From contig CAKTZP010000019.1 in NCBI GenBank assembly GCA_934636045.1, positions 1 to 21,819 on the forward strand: a DNA stretch of 21,819 nt, given 5' to 3'. The notes beneath the pieces were generated by a model, which saw only the letters and a program-made list of their open reading frames with translations, did no database searches and was not told the origin of the DNA. How positions within the stretch are numbered: the stretch's first letter is position 1; every line of letters begins with the position of its first letter. The stretch comes from an uncultured Oscillospiraceae bacterium (lineage in GTDB: Bacteria > Bacillota > Clostridia > Oscillospirales > Oscillospiraceae). Made by a program: the position numbers and the translations under genes. This document shows positions 17,301 through 21,819 of the stretch, piece after piece.

Positions 17301-17598
17301 AGCTTTCGCGATAGGTACCGAAGTACAGCGTATCGTAGGTTTTCGCCGTGGCATCATAGCCGAGCGACTCCCCTGCTCCGGCCGCGATGACCTTGCGGGG
17401 CTGTGCCTCGGCTTGTGCTGCCGTGGTTGCGGTGGGCGCGTTTTGCACTGCCGCTTCCGCGGCCGTTTTTGCCGCCAGCTCCGCTGCGGTCTTCACGGGC
17501 TGCTCCGCCTGCGCCGCGCCGGCTGTGACCGCCGAGGCGGGCAGCAGCGACAGGCACATGGCCAGCGTCAGCAGCAGACTGACGATTCTCTTTTTCAT
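8332..17598 (-). CDS. Giant modular SLH-anchored surface protein with InlB B-repeats
   Basis: This 3088-residue protein is exported and held on the cell wall. A signal peptide (MKKRIVSLLLTLAMCL, cleavage near AGAAQA, residue about 29) is followed by an Ala-rich linker to 68 and a DUF6273-like domain at about 85-350 (YDTLYFGTY, PYPWRILDA, GLFLLSEKF). Two Cys/His motifs, HKLCWEKNCTDGCED near 482 and HPICGVECTHDGAH near 795, each begin a beta-rich module. Right-handed beta-helix-type repeats with TFTMKGGT or TFHMTGGT turns cover about 900-1275. Nine InlB/Listeria-Bacteroides repeats (VTFDANGG to LYAHW) fill about 1500-2148. Ig- and MBG-like domains run to about 2825, then one divergent InlB-type domain, then three SLH domains (2913, 2974 and 3033 to the end, each with TRAQ). 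SLH domains bind secondary cell-wall polymer. The role is likely adhesion or matrix binding; no enzyme site is seen. AGGAGGT precedes the ATG. Confidence 0.9.
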   Translation of the reverse strand: MKKRIVSLLLTLAMCLSLLPASAVTAGAAQAEQPVKTAAELAAKTAAEAAVQNAPTATTAAQAEAQPRKVIAAGAGESLGYDATAKTYDTLYFGTYRESLEEAGEPYPWRILDAETSLGSDGLFLLSEKFYNVYFCYGKDDEEIKAITHNNWQDEHCYARVWCEALAANKAKFFTDKELNLLVETSKYNSGYHSTDKWFYYDDMWGVQGSIFNGGLSDAKVFFLSAQEYEDPRYGLTEVVGSNKLSYVLRSGVSGKHTMDDQSTLDSFVAVATPDNYYGKIQRWSSYWKMYTGQKMIYEQTWADRIFGFSEYFPFLTEEVYSYEYRQFNARPAMNLDGAQILYTVAADNSARVPYGTPADYTGTEWKLILSDGTTAFKDGTSLADNRQFDVDGGTLTVNHPAFGGSYDAVTATLLDPKGNIVCYGTINEDPNATTSTVTIPGNLSDGVYTLRISAEQWNGEKVTDLATVPFEAEVKVANAHVHKLCWEKNCTDGCEDKIWRAVTTLDELAAMEPDCYYFLIGDLAVDGTTEYRGHLCLNQSKLTGTLRAGDGFTLCACQDSRNNKPVEKIVVADGAEVTLYGFAIDAIEVGANATLNIRNGKNNYNPNMNITKIGEHSVVNQYGANLDGTDYVHSIVPELVIKDTVTVNIFDGRIGYTSLLSGGVLNIHGGSTTKVCAGEEGSAINIYGGRSGIIETNGDLNLHTGFKGMDDITITKPINICGELATKPGTPHRVTLLDANGKASAGKITNGWAKYMGDASFNDYYVLDANGYRNYKANDGEIYTKVITHETGSHPICGVECTHDGAHPALEWTEVNTWADLKSLLEADGTHNVCLTSDLSTQLGTEVIKINGQINFCLHGYKLNLQPGATGGHFEVQSGASLNITDCIGTGAIENGRGRVVWNGPNYSTGGAIYLPSGATATLYGGTIATSSSDLGGAVYVAQGATFTMKGGTLDGNWTAGTLWNGNTTVRAAGGAVYLAGGTFILDGGTLTKNNVLNKETSENVHDGGGAVYIADNGRFVMNGGTITGSWCRPENANNTDWNGNAVRVYSGTFEMNGGTFDWNDAYYIAKHNTVYVDSGSTFTMTGGSFENASEQNVVYLAGGATFHMTGGTFNNAGKTAVRPESNATFNMSGGTIIGGKRSNYEFTGVVNLLTGSKFNMTGGEITDCSVGVYMEAGSTFTMTDGAIKNCTYGVRVWGDSTGSKSTIFTMKGGKIGGGAGSTRNYTGYGVGVYQNGTFNLQGGEISGYYSDSNATTGGVDVWETGTLNISGSPRVVDNYTARQRGTRFHSSKNRWTAYVGLSSNINLHPGAKLSVSGLTGKARFGLTLRGYKNGDTAGNNFYQDVSNGYTFNGDLKVYSQYKNYFFSDNAAFTLGSNGTYMTIKGTPVDQSTMQMQAKTKSGTTTIDQYNGSITLAPGETVELTAVLGPDTATNKKYRWICSSPYHTVTVDISGNTITAKKEDKEGDDIAIVALLPLAGDLSREPRYLEIHVAASSYTVKFVMNDHGTQIEDLEATPHKTISVEDPTELGYTFVAWYTDPELTQHWDMETDTVEGDMTLYAKWQPGVYSILLEANGGTCSARSLLVSYLSAYGELPVPTREDYDFLGWFTATEGGEKVTEETVLDTVPTQESPVKIYAHWKARSCTVALDTCGGDPLDSITAPIDGVYGELPVATREGYTFVGWFTAAEGGTQVKAGDAVDTAIKTLYAHWMANKYKVTFDANGGDDITTTLTVTYDGTYGTLPTPTRTGYNFAGWFTEAENGKRVDATDTVKTAENHTLYAQWTAGQYTVTLDPGKGQCDTKTIRVSYDGTYANLPKAERKGHTFDGWFTEAAGGTQVKTDTSVTRTENHTLYAHWTANTYKVRFETNEGSPAAEITVTFDGKYTNLPITSRTGYTFAGWYTAAVDGMRVDETTTVTTALDHTLYAYWTPNTYKVTFDTDGGSAAAELEVTFDGTYGTLPTTTRKGYTFDGWFTAKDGGDRVESTDKVITAEAHTLYAHWTVNTYQVSFDANGGSAAAEMSVTFDAAYGTLPVTTRTGYHFDGWFTEKDGGDKVKGTDKVTTDANHTLYAHWTANTYKVRFDTDGGSAAAELTVTYDDAYGALPKTTRAGYTFDGWFTAKDGGDKVESTDKVITAEDHTLYAHWTVLPADRPTVNICEDLILTYGYKDGSISVTGAAAQGYILTFRWYRCGKDGTDAEAIDGATAAKYDLPTGMAAGTIYYRCEVTATRKDNGQENTVLSDIITVTVQRAERTAALTMAGYTYGEAVPIPELTGNTENGKVTYYYQSAGAERKLWQDISSTSLAAGEYTLIAVIGQTANFNGCEATASFTVAKATPVVSEWPVLGTIYVNDTLETERTGTALVQGTFTVTGETKWNEAGTKTTELTFTPADTGNYTVLTHEASVTVIRRTVRAVTTSVAAVTDKNYGTEPSALGLPTAVGIVTEDGKSFENVPVTWNGYDAALLTEQTLTGTLDLSAISNEVMQPDKAVTASASVTLRELTPGSAVLENKTATYTGEPIPHTIGESITGVSSVRYVYESTEYAASETAPTDVGTYTVTAIFTMQPGYTPLASVCATLTIEKADGSLTAPAAAELTYNGQSQPLLLAGSTATGTLEYKLDGGEYGTAVPEATAAGSYTVFYRVVGDKNHKDLAEQQLTVTIAPKPVTEPEADSTSFTYNGTAQTYVVAASDDYTVTGNVRTNAGSYTVTVSLNDKDNTVWAGSKATTDIARTFEIRPAGVTVTASDKTIYVGEAVPDLSAPKLGEDYTVTGLIGEDVLTALPTLHYDPAQPDTASVGEARICIAGADAGSNYVISYAEGKLMITDRPLFAIEATAAEHGTLLLSATSAIEGTVITVTSMPDEGWRLASVTATDASGSALTLTDGGNGLYTFLMPARAVTLHATFRRISEQTPFDDVHPDDYYCQAIRWAVENGVTDGYGEGIFAPDLPCTRAQFVTFLWRVMGKPEPTKQETPFTDVAADAYYAKAVAWAVEEGVTTGITETTFCPDETCTRAQTVTFLYRAYRAVPPAGEPQFADVAPDAYYADAVKWAAENEVTFGVGNGRFAPDALCTRAQTTAFLWRLYGKP
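11155..13100 (-). repeat. Nine tandem InlB B-type repeats in the surface-protein gene
   Basis: Repeat units of about 70-80 codons run in frame. The last three are close to 72 codons each and nearly regular; the first three are divergent, the first (VKFVMNDHGTQ) most of all. Units 7 and 9 are much more alike at DNA level than either is to unit 8, pointing to recent recombination among units. Confidence 0.9.
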
Positions 17599-17634
17599 GG
17601 CTTTGCTACCTCCTGCAAAATTTCAAGATTTTTC

Positions 17635-17662
17635 TTGCTTTTTCGAGCAAGCACATTATAAT
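17635..17662 (+). promoter_or_regulatory. Candidate promoter of the MerR-type regulator gene
   Basis: TTGCTT (17635-17640), 16 nt, TATAAT (17657-17662). The spacer contains part of a CTTGCT/AGCAAG dyad (17634-17651). The transcript would have a leader of about 60 nt containing the CGTACA/TGTACG dyad. Confidence 0.5.
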
Positions 17663-17684
17663 GAAATCATACACCGTACACCAA
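17655..17684 (-). promoter_or_regulatory. Candidate promoter of the giant surface-protein gene
   Basis: On the minus strand TTGGTG (17684-17679), 18 nt and TATAAT (17660-17655). Its -10 overlaps the divergent -10 on the plus strand inside the palindrome ATTATAAT, and its -35 lies inside the CGTACA-CCAA-TGTACG dyad. Confidence 0.5.
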
Positions 17685-17690
17685 TGTACG
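17675..17690. promoter_or_regulatory. Putative operator dyad between the divergent genes
   Basis: CGTACA (17675-17680) and TGTACG (17685-17690) are perfect inverted arms around CCAA. The neighbouring MerR-family gene makes it the natural candidate to bind here. A direct repeat GCAAGCAC also flanks the region at 17647-17654 and 17693-17700. Confidence 0.5.
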
Positions 17691-17729
17691 ATGCAAGCAC
17701 TTTTTTCGTTTTCGGAGTAGAATATTCTT

Positions 17730-18497
17730 ATGAAAGACGACCAGAAATTGTTCACTATTGGTGAGATCGCAAATGCTCTCGGCGTTACGCGTCGTATCAT
17801 TTTAAATTACGAAGTGCGTGGCCTCATCCAGCCAGATGTCAAGAATAGTGCGACCGGAAACCGTTACTATACCGTCGACACATTTACGCTCATTCGCAGC
17901 ATTCGCAGCTTCCAGAACCTCGGTCTCTCGCTCGACGAGATCCGCGATTACTTTCACGACACTGCCGACCTCAATGCCCTGATCCATCGCCTGGAGGAGC
18001 TGCGCGACATGCTGACGCTCAATATCGAAAAGCTCTACGAGCGCGCCGAGAGCACCTCCGGAAAGGTTCAGATGCTTCGCCTTGAGCCGCAGCGCATTTA
18101 CCGCCGCACCTTTCCCTGCTCCGGCGTAGAGGAGCGCAAGGAGCTCCTGCGCAGCGCAGCGCTGGAGGCGCTGCGCGCCTACGGCACGGACATTACCCAG
18201 CGGCTGTATTTTACGGAATACGACATTGACCGCCCGAATGTGGTTGATTTCTGCGTTGCAGTTCCTGCCGAAAGCGAGGGCGAAAACGTCCTCACCCTTC
18301 CGGGCTTTCAAGCCATCTGCATCTATCACCACGGCGCCTACGAAATGCTGCCGCAGGTCGCGCAAAGGCTGCTGGACTTTGCCGCCAAAACCGGCCTGAC
18401 CCCTGCCGGCCGCCTCCGCCACACCTACCTTGAAGGCCCGCCCCAGCACAAGGACCCCGGCAAATTCATCACGCAGGTCATTCTTCCGCTCAAATAA
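17730..18497 (+). CDS. MerR family transcriptional regulator with GyrI-like effector-binding domain
   Basis: This 255-residue protein has a MerR winged-helix N terminus (LFTIGEIANALGVTRRIILNYEVRGLIQP, then GNRYYTVDTF) and a dimerising coiled segment about 80-118. From about 118 to the end it has a GyrI/BmrR-like ligand-binding domain (FPCSGVEERKELL, IYHHGAYEMLP, HTYLEGPPQ). BmrR-type regulators bind cationic or hydrophobic small molecules through acidic residues in this domain; Glu in YEMLP and LEGPP are candidates. The DNA-binding segment has LNYE in place of the usual LRYYE, a mild deviation. GGAG lies 12 nt before the ATG. It is divergent from the giant surface-protein gene, sharing a 131-bp promoter region with a dyad, so control of that gene and itself is likely. 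It is not next to an efflux pump, the usual BmrR target. Confidence 0.85.
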   Translation: MKDDQKLFTIGEIANALGVTRRIILNYEVRGLIQPDVKNSATGNRYYTVDTFTLIRSIRSFQNLGLSLDEIRDYFHDTADLNALIHRLEELRDMLTLNIEKLYERAESTSGKVQMLRLEPQRIYRRTFPCSGVEERKELLRSAALEALRAYGTDITQRLYFTEYDIDRPNVVDFCVAVPAESEGENVLTLPGFQAICIYHHGAYEMLPQVAQRLLDFAAKTGLTPAGRLRHTYLEGPPQHKDPGKFITQVILPLK

Positions 18498-18500
18498 AAA

Positions 18501-18545
18501 CGCACCCAGACAAAGGCGTTCTCCCGCCCGTCTGGGTGTGTTTTT
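18501..18545 (+). terminator. Bidirectional terminator after the MerR-family gene
   Basis: CACCCAGAC (18503-18511) pairs with GTCTGGGTG (18530-18538), followed by TG and T5. On the minus strand the stem is also followed by GCG and T5, so it can stop read-through from the convergent ispA operon. The next 107 bp to the ispA stop hold no gene; I see only a short GCCGTACGGC palindrome there. Confidence 0.8.
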
Positions 18546-18652
18546 GTATTCCTGTACGTAAAAAGCGTAGGGGCCGATGCCCATGGAGGTGCCTGCAAGC
18601 GGCGGAGTGAGGGCGCCCCGCCGTACGGCGTTTCCTGATGGCTTCGACTTAT

Positions 18653-19519
18653 TTAATAATCGCGGTTCTGTAACGTTTTCGCCAGTTCGCCCAAGAAGGG
18701 GGCGTTGAGTGCTTCTGCGGCTTGGAGGGCGGCCGCGGTCTGTTCCGCGATCATTTTGCGGCAGCGATCGATGCCGTACAGACGGACGAAGGTATTTTTG
18801 CTTTCGTCCACGCCCGTAGCCTTGCCAAGCTTCCTTGCGTCACCGATCACATCAAGAATATCGTCCTCAATCTGGAACGCAAGGCCGATCGCCTCGGCAT
18901 AGCGCTCGGCCTGCGAAAGCTGCGTCTGAGAGCCGCCCGCGGCAATCACGCCGAGCTGGCAGGCCGCCGAGATGAGCGCTCCGGTCTTGCGGGACTGGAT
19001 GTCATAAACCTCCTGCTCGGTGCACAGGCGCGTTTCGGCGTTCATGTCCAGCACCTGCCCCCCGACCATACCGAGCTCTCCGGCGCAGCGCGCCAGCGCC
19101 GCGACCGCCTTGGCAATGCGCTCAGCAGGCAGCGCTGCCGCGGCCAGCTGACCAAACGCCGCCGTGAGCAGCGCATCTCCCGCCAAAACCGCCGTCGCCT
19201 CGCCGTAGACCTTATGATTGGTCAGCTGGCCGCGCCGGTATTCGTCGTTGTCCATACACGGCAGGTCGTCATGGATCAGGCTGTAGGTGTGCACCATCTC
19301 CACCGCTGCGGCAAAGGGCAGCGCCGCCGCAGCATCTCCGCCGCAGATTTCGCACAGTGCCAGCGTCAGCGTCGGGCGCAGCCGCTTGCCTCCGGCAAGG
19401 AGACTGTAGCGCATTGCTTCGAACAACACCTTCTGCGGTGCGTCCTGCGTAAAGCAGAGGGAAAGATAGCGCTCTATCATAGCAGCGTAACGCTGCTTAT
19501 CTGCCTCAAACGCCTTCAT
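18653..19519 (-). CDS. ispA: Short-chain polyprenyl diphosphate synthase (farnesyl/geranyl diphosphate synthase)
   Basis: This 288-residue trans-isoprenyl synthase joins isopentenyl diphosphate to allylic diphosphates, feeding lipid carriers and quinones. The first Asp-rich motif is DDLPCMD at 84-90 after HTYSLIH, with four residues between the Asp pair and the last Asp as in bacterial FPP synthases. The second is DDILD at 219-223. GGKRLRP at 43-49, a diphosphate-binding site, and GGQVLDM at 153-159 are also present. The ATG at 19519 is chosen because GGAG lies about 7 nt upstream; a longer in-frame start at 19555 would extend 50 nt into xseB and adds no conserved sequence. It overlaps the xseB stop by 14 nt, the usual xseA-xseB-ispA arrangement. 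Product chain length, C15 or C20, is inferred. Confidence 0.93.
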   Translation of the reverse strand: MKAFEADKQRYAAMIERYLSLCFTQDAPQKVLFEAMRYSLLAGGKRLRPTLTLALCEICGGDAAAALPFAAAVEMVHTYSLIHDDLPCMDNDEYRRGQLTNHKVYGEATAVLAGDALLTAAFGQLAAAALPAERIAKAVAALARCAGELGMVGGQVLDMNAETRLCTEQEVYDIQSRKTGALISAACQLGVIAAGGSQTQLSQAERYAEAIGLAFQIEDDILDVIGDARKLGKATGVDESKNTFVRLYGIDRCRKMIAEQTAAALQAAEALNAPFLGELAKTLQNRDY

Positions 19520-19739
19520 TTCGCAGCTCCGTTTCCACCGGCTTGCCGTCTGCACCCTTGGTCAGCTGGACGACCTTCAGCTCCGCCTCGTCGAGGAGGC
19601 TGTTGCAGGACTTGGCCAGCGCCGTGCCCTCTTCGAACAGGGACAGTGCCTCGTCCAGCGCCACGTCGCCGCGCTCCATGCGGCGGACGATCTCATCGAG
19701 CCGCGCGAGGGATTGCTCAAAATTCATTTTTTCTTCCAT
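19506..19739 (-). CDS. xseB: Exodeoxyribonuclease VII small subunit
   Basis: This 77-residue protein has the helical XseB pattern: FEQSLARLDEIVRRMERGD, then LDEALSLFEEGTALAKSC and a helix ending VVQLT. Several XseB copies bind one XseA to form exonuclease VII, which degrades single-stranded DNA in the cytosol. AGGAGG lies 7 nt before the ATG at 19739; a second ATG four codons later is possible. It overlaps xseA by 16 nt and ispA by 14 nt, so all three are translated together. Confidence 0.93.
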   Translation of the reverse strand: MEEKMNFEQSLARLDEIVRRMERGDVALDEALSLFEEGTALAKSCNSLLDEAELKVVQLTKGADGKPVETELRNEGV

Positions 19740-20938
19740 TCGGAAACCTCCTGAATCACGGCTGACGCCGTACCGTCAGCCAGACCGATCGTTAAGGTAT
19801 CGCCAGCAGAAATGTCCTTTACGCTTTTGATCACGCGGTTCTTCTGATCCTGCACCAACGTGTAGCCGCGCCCGAGCACGCGCAGCGGACTCATGGCGTC
19901 CAGCTTTGCCGCCAGATTCACAAATCGCTCGCGGCGGCGGCTGACGATGCTCTGCGCGCCGGCAGCCAAACGCTGCTGCGTATAGTCCAGCCGCAGCCGC
20001 CGGTCGTTCAGGTATGCCAGCGGATCCTGCAGCGAACGCGAGCGTGCGAGTGCGTCGACCTTCTGCCGCTCCTGCCGCAGCCGGCGGGTCATCAGCGTGC
20101 GCAGCAGGGAAAGCCTTGCGCCGATGGCGTCGCGCAGCTCCATTTGATCGGGAACGGCCAGCTCCGCCGCATTCGACGGCGTTGCAGCGCGCAAATCAGC
20201 CACAAAATCTGAGATCGTCACGTCCGGCTCATGGCCTACGGCGGAGATCACGGGAATTTCGGATTTCGCGATCGCATACGCCACGCGCTCATCGTTAAAT
20301 GCCCACAAATCCTCGATTGAGCCGCCGCCGCGGCCGGTGATGATCAGGTCGGCCACGTGATAGCGGTTGGCATAAGCGATCGCCGCGGCGATCTCGGCCG
20401 GTGCCTCCGTGCCCTGCACGCGCACGGCCAGCAGCTTCACCATGGTCAGCGGATAACGCTTGCGCAGAATGCGCAGCATATCCTGCAGGGCCGCTCCCGC
20501 AGAGGAGGTAATGATTGCGATTGTCTTCGGATAGCGCGGCAGAGGCTTCTTTCGCTCGAGCGCAAACAGTCCCTCGGCCTGCAGGCGCTGCTTGAGCTGC
20601 TCGAAGGCCACGTGCAGATCGCCAACGCCGTCCGGCGTCAGGCTGGTGCAATATAACTGATATGCGCCGTCGCGCGGGTAGACCGAAATGCGGCCTCCTG
20701 CGATCACCTTCATGCCGTTCTCCGGCCGAAAGCGCAGCCGTCCGGCACTGCCGCGGAACATCACGCAGCGGATCGCGCCGCCCGCATCCTTGAGAGAAAA
20801 ATAATGATGCCCTGATGGGTAGAGCTTATAGTTGCTGATCTCACCGCGCAGGAGCAGGTCATTTAAAAATTCATCCTCTTCAAAGCGCAGCCGCAGATAC
20901 TCATTGATCTGCGAGACCTCATAGACCATTTGCTGCAT
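19724..20938 (-). CDS. xseA: Exodeoxyribonuclease VII large subunit
   Basis: This 404-residue catalytic subunit has the N-terminal OB-fold (LRGEISNYKLYPSGHHYFSLKD at about 30-51, GMKVIAGGRISVY) that binds single-stranded DNA. The nuclease core follows at about 105-320, with ITSSAGAALQDM at 143-154, ITGRGGGSIEDLWAFNDE at 200-217 and SAVGHEPDVTISDFVADLRAATPSNAAE at 232-259; His236 and Asp239 are likely active-site residues. The C terminus holds the LGRGYTLV segment typical of the family. The start at 20938 has GGAGG 7 nt upstream; a second ATG three codons later is less well placed. It overlaps the end of the TsaD-family gene by 20 nt. Confidence 0.95.
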   Translation of the reverse strand: MQQMVYEVSQINEYLRLRFEEDEFLNDLLLRGEISNYKLYPSGHHYFSLKDAGGAIRCVMFRGSAGRLRFRPENGMKVIAGGRISVYPRDGAYQLYCTSLTPDGVGDLHVAFEQLKQRLQAEGLFALERKKPLPRYPKTIAIITSSAGAALQDMLRILRKRYPLTMVKLLAVRVQGTEAPAEIAAAIAYANRYHVADLIITGRGGGSIEDLWAFNDERVAYAIAKSEIPVISAVGHEPDVTISDFVADLRAATPSNAAELAVPDQMELRDAIGARLSLLRTLMTRRLRQERQKVDALARSRSLQDPLAYLNDRRLRLDYTQQRLAAGAQSIVSRRRERFVNLAAKLDAMSPLRVLGRGYTLVQDQKNRVIKSVKDISAGDTLTIGLADGTASAVIQEVSEWKKK

Positions 20939-21819
20939 TGCACGCCCTCCATGTCAGCACCGCGACGCCCAGCGCGTTGTCCGTGGCATACTGCGGCGGG
21001 CAGAAAATTGCCGGAAGCGCCGCGCATTGCTGCCGCAGCATCGAATTGGAGGCCACGCCGCCGGCAAAAACGACCGGACAATTCGGATACTCCTTCTGCG
21101 CGTTTTCGGTCGCTCGCACGATCGCATCGATCAGCGTTTGCAGTGCAAAGCGTGCCGTTTCGGCTGGCGCGCCGTGGTACTGCTCGACCTTATTCTGCAC
21201 GCCGGAAAGGGAAAACTCTGTTCCGTTGACCTTTACGCGGAAAAAATCGTCATTATCCGCCTCGGCGCTCAGCGCGTCCAGCGCCTTGCCCGCCGGAAAC
21301 GGCAAGCCCAGCAGCCGCCCCGTCCGGTCAATGAGCTGCCCGGCGGAAATATCCGTCGTCCCGCCGATTTTCTCAGCATGCACGCTCACCCCCTCCGGCG
21401 TGACGGATAGCAGCTCCGTCGTGCCGCCGGAAAGATGCCATGCCAGATGCGGCTTGTCCATCAGCTCCATGTGCCCTGAGGAAAATAGCGAGGCCGCAAT
21501 GTGCCCCTGCTGGTGCGAAAACGCGAAAAACGGCACATTCAGCGCGCGGCTCATGACCTCCGCCGTCGAGCTGCCCGCAAGGAAGCACGGCATATACGAG
21601 CCCTCGACCGCGCGCGGCCGCGTGCTCGCGCCAATGGCGGAAAACGTCGCCGCGCCCATATCCGAAAACAGCCTGTCGGTCAATTCCGGCAGGCGTTTTA
21701 CATGCGAAAACAGCGCGTCGCTCTGCCGCAGGCCGAGCGTTCCCTCAGCCACGTCCAGCAGACGCGACGCGTTCCACCCCCGCGTGCCGTCAAAGGCGGC
21801 CACAGAGGTGGTGTAGTTG
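20919..21819 (-). CDS. TsaD/peptidase M22 family protein (5' end outside the window)
   Basis: The frame is open to the window edge and 299 residues are visible, beginning NYTTSVAAFDG, which fits the ATPase-like N terminus of TsaD-type proteins (GIDTSxYTTS). Other marks are LRQSDALFSHVKRLPEL, the metal-site motif HQQGH, SGGTTELL, DISAGQLIDRTGRLLGLPFPAG, FAGGVASNSMLR and the late YATDNALGVA Asp. TsaD makes the t6A modification of tRNA. This copy differs from canonical TsaD in several motifs (for example SGGTTE against SGGHTQ), so it may be the clostridial paralogue of unknown role. A GTG at 21803 is an internal codon and not a convincing start, since homology continues upstream. It overlaps xseA, so it is probably the first visible gene of that operon. 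Confidence 0.8.
   Translation of the reverse strand, partial: NYTTSVAAFDGTRGWNASRLLDVAEGTLGLRQSDALFSHVKRLPELTDRLFSDMGAATFSAIGASTRPRAVEGSYMPCFLAGSSTAEVMSRALNVPFFAFSHQQGHIAASLFSSGHMELMDKPHLAWHLSGGTTELLSVTPEGVSVHAEKIGGTTDISAGQLIDRTGRLLGLPFPAGKALDALSAEADNDDFFRVKVNGTEFSLSGVQNKVEQYHGAPAETARFALQTLIDAIVRATENAQKEYPNCPVVFAGGVASNSMLRQQCAALPAIFCPPQYATDNALGVAVLTWRACNAANGL

Noticed and set aside
13726..17661. Two further long plus-strand open frames (13726-15585 and 15592-17661) opposite the N-terminal half of the giant gene
   Set aside because: The opposite strand encodes a continuous secreted protein with a signal peptide and recognisable repeats; these frames have no recognisable domains.
17802..18584. 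A 260-codon minus-strand open frame antisense to the MerR-family gene
   Set aside because: The plus strand encodes a complete MerR plus GyrI-like protein with its own ribosome site and terminator; the antisense frame has no recognisable domain.
18722..19765. A 347-codon plus-strand open frame over ispA and xseB
   Set aside because: Antisense to two clearly conserved overlapping genes; Arg-rich shadow translation.

Overview
The window looks like chromosomal DNA from a Gram-positive, endospore-forming, GC-rich Clostridia, most likely Oscillospiraceae-type. This rests on an uninterrupted sigma-K gene, CotJB and CotJC spore-coat sequences, an LtaS-type enzyme, a giant SLH-anchored surface protein with InlB-type repeats, strong GGAGG ribosome sites and dense overlapping operons. 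The genus is inference; no rRNA or tRNA was seen.

Layout. (1) 1-2810, minus strand: an LTA-synthase-like membrane sulfatase, then an ORF in which the front of a PaaI-type thioesterase runs in frame into CotJB, then a CotJC that stops after 83 residues at a terminator-like hairpin. The cotJ locus appears rearranged, and cotJA is absent. (2) 2906-5110, plus strand: a strong promoter carrying two perfect dyads drives two G3E (COG0523) P-loop proteins. The first has a tandemly duplicated 33-residue His/Cys/Asp metal-binding unit. The second is a degenerate G3E domain fused to a TIGR03943/DUF1980-like domain. This looks like a regulated metal-trafficking operon. (3) 5077-5399: a gene-free composite repeat bounded by two identical 34-bp bidirectional terminator hairpins. 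(4) 5401-8263, minus strand: sigK, a DUF5662 protein and glpK in one close-packed unit. The GlpK lacks the usual HPr-phosphorylated His segment. (5) 8275-17598, minus strand: a 3088-residue secreted modular protein with a signal peptide, DUF6273-like domain, beta-helix repeats, nine InlB B-repeats, Ig/MBG-like domains and three SLH domains. It is divergent from a MerR/GyrI-like regulator, with overlapping promoters. (6) 18653-21819, minus strand: an overlapping housekeeping operon of a TsaD-family gene (cut by the window edge), xseA, xseB and ispA.

The parts most worth follow-up are the G3E metallochaperone pair with its two operators, the thioesterase-CotJB chimera with truncated CotJC, and the giant surface protein with its divergent regulator. 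Nothing here is clearly a new defence or mobile system.
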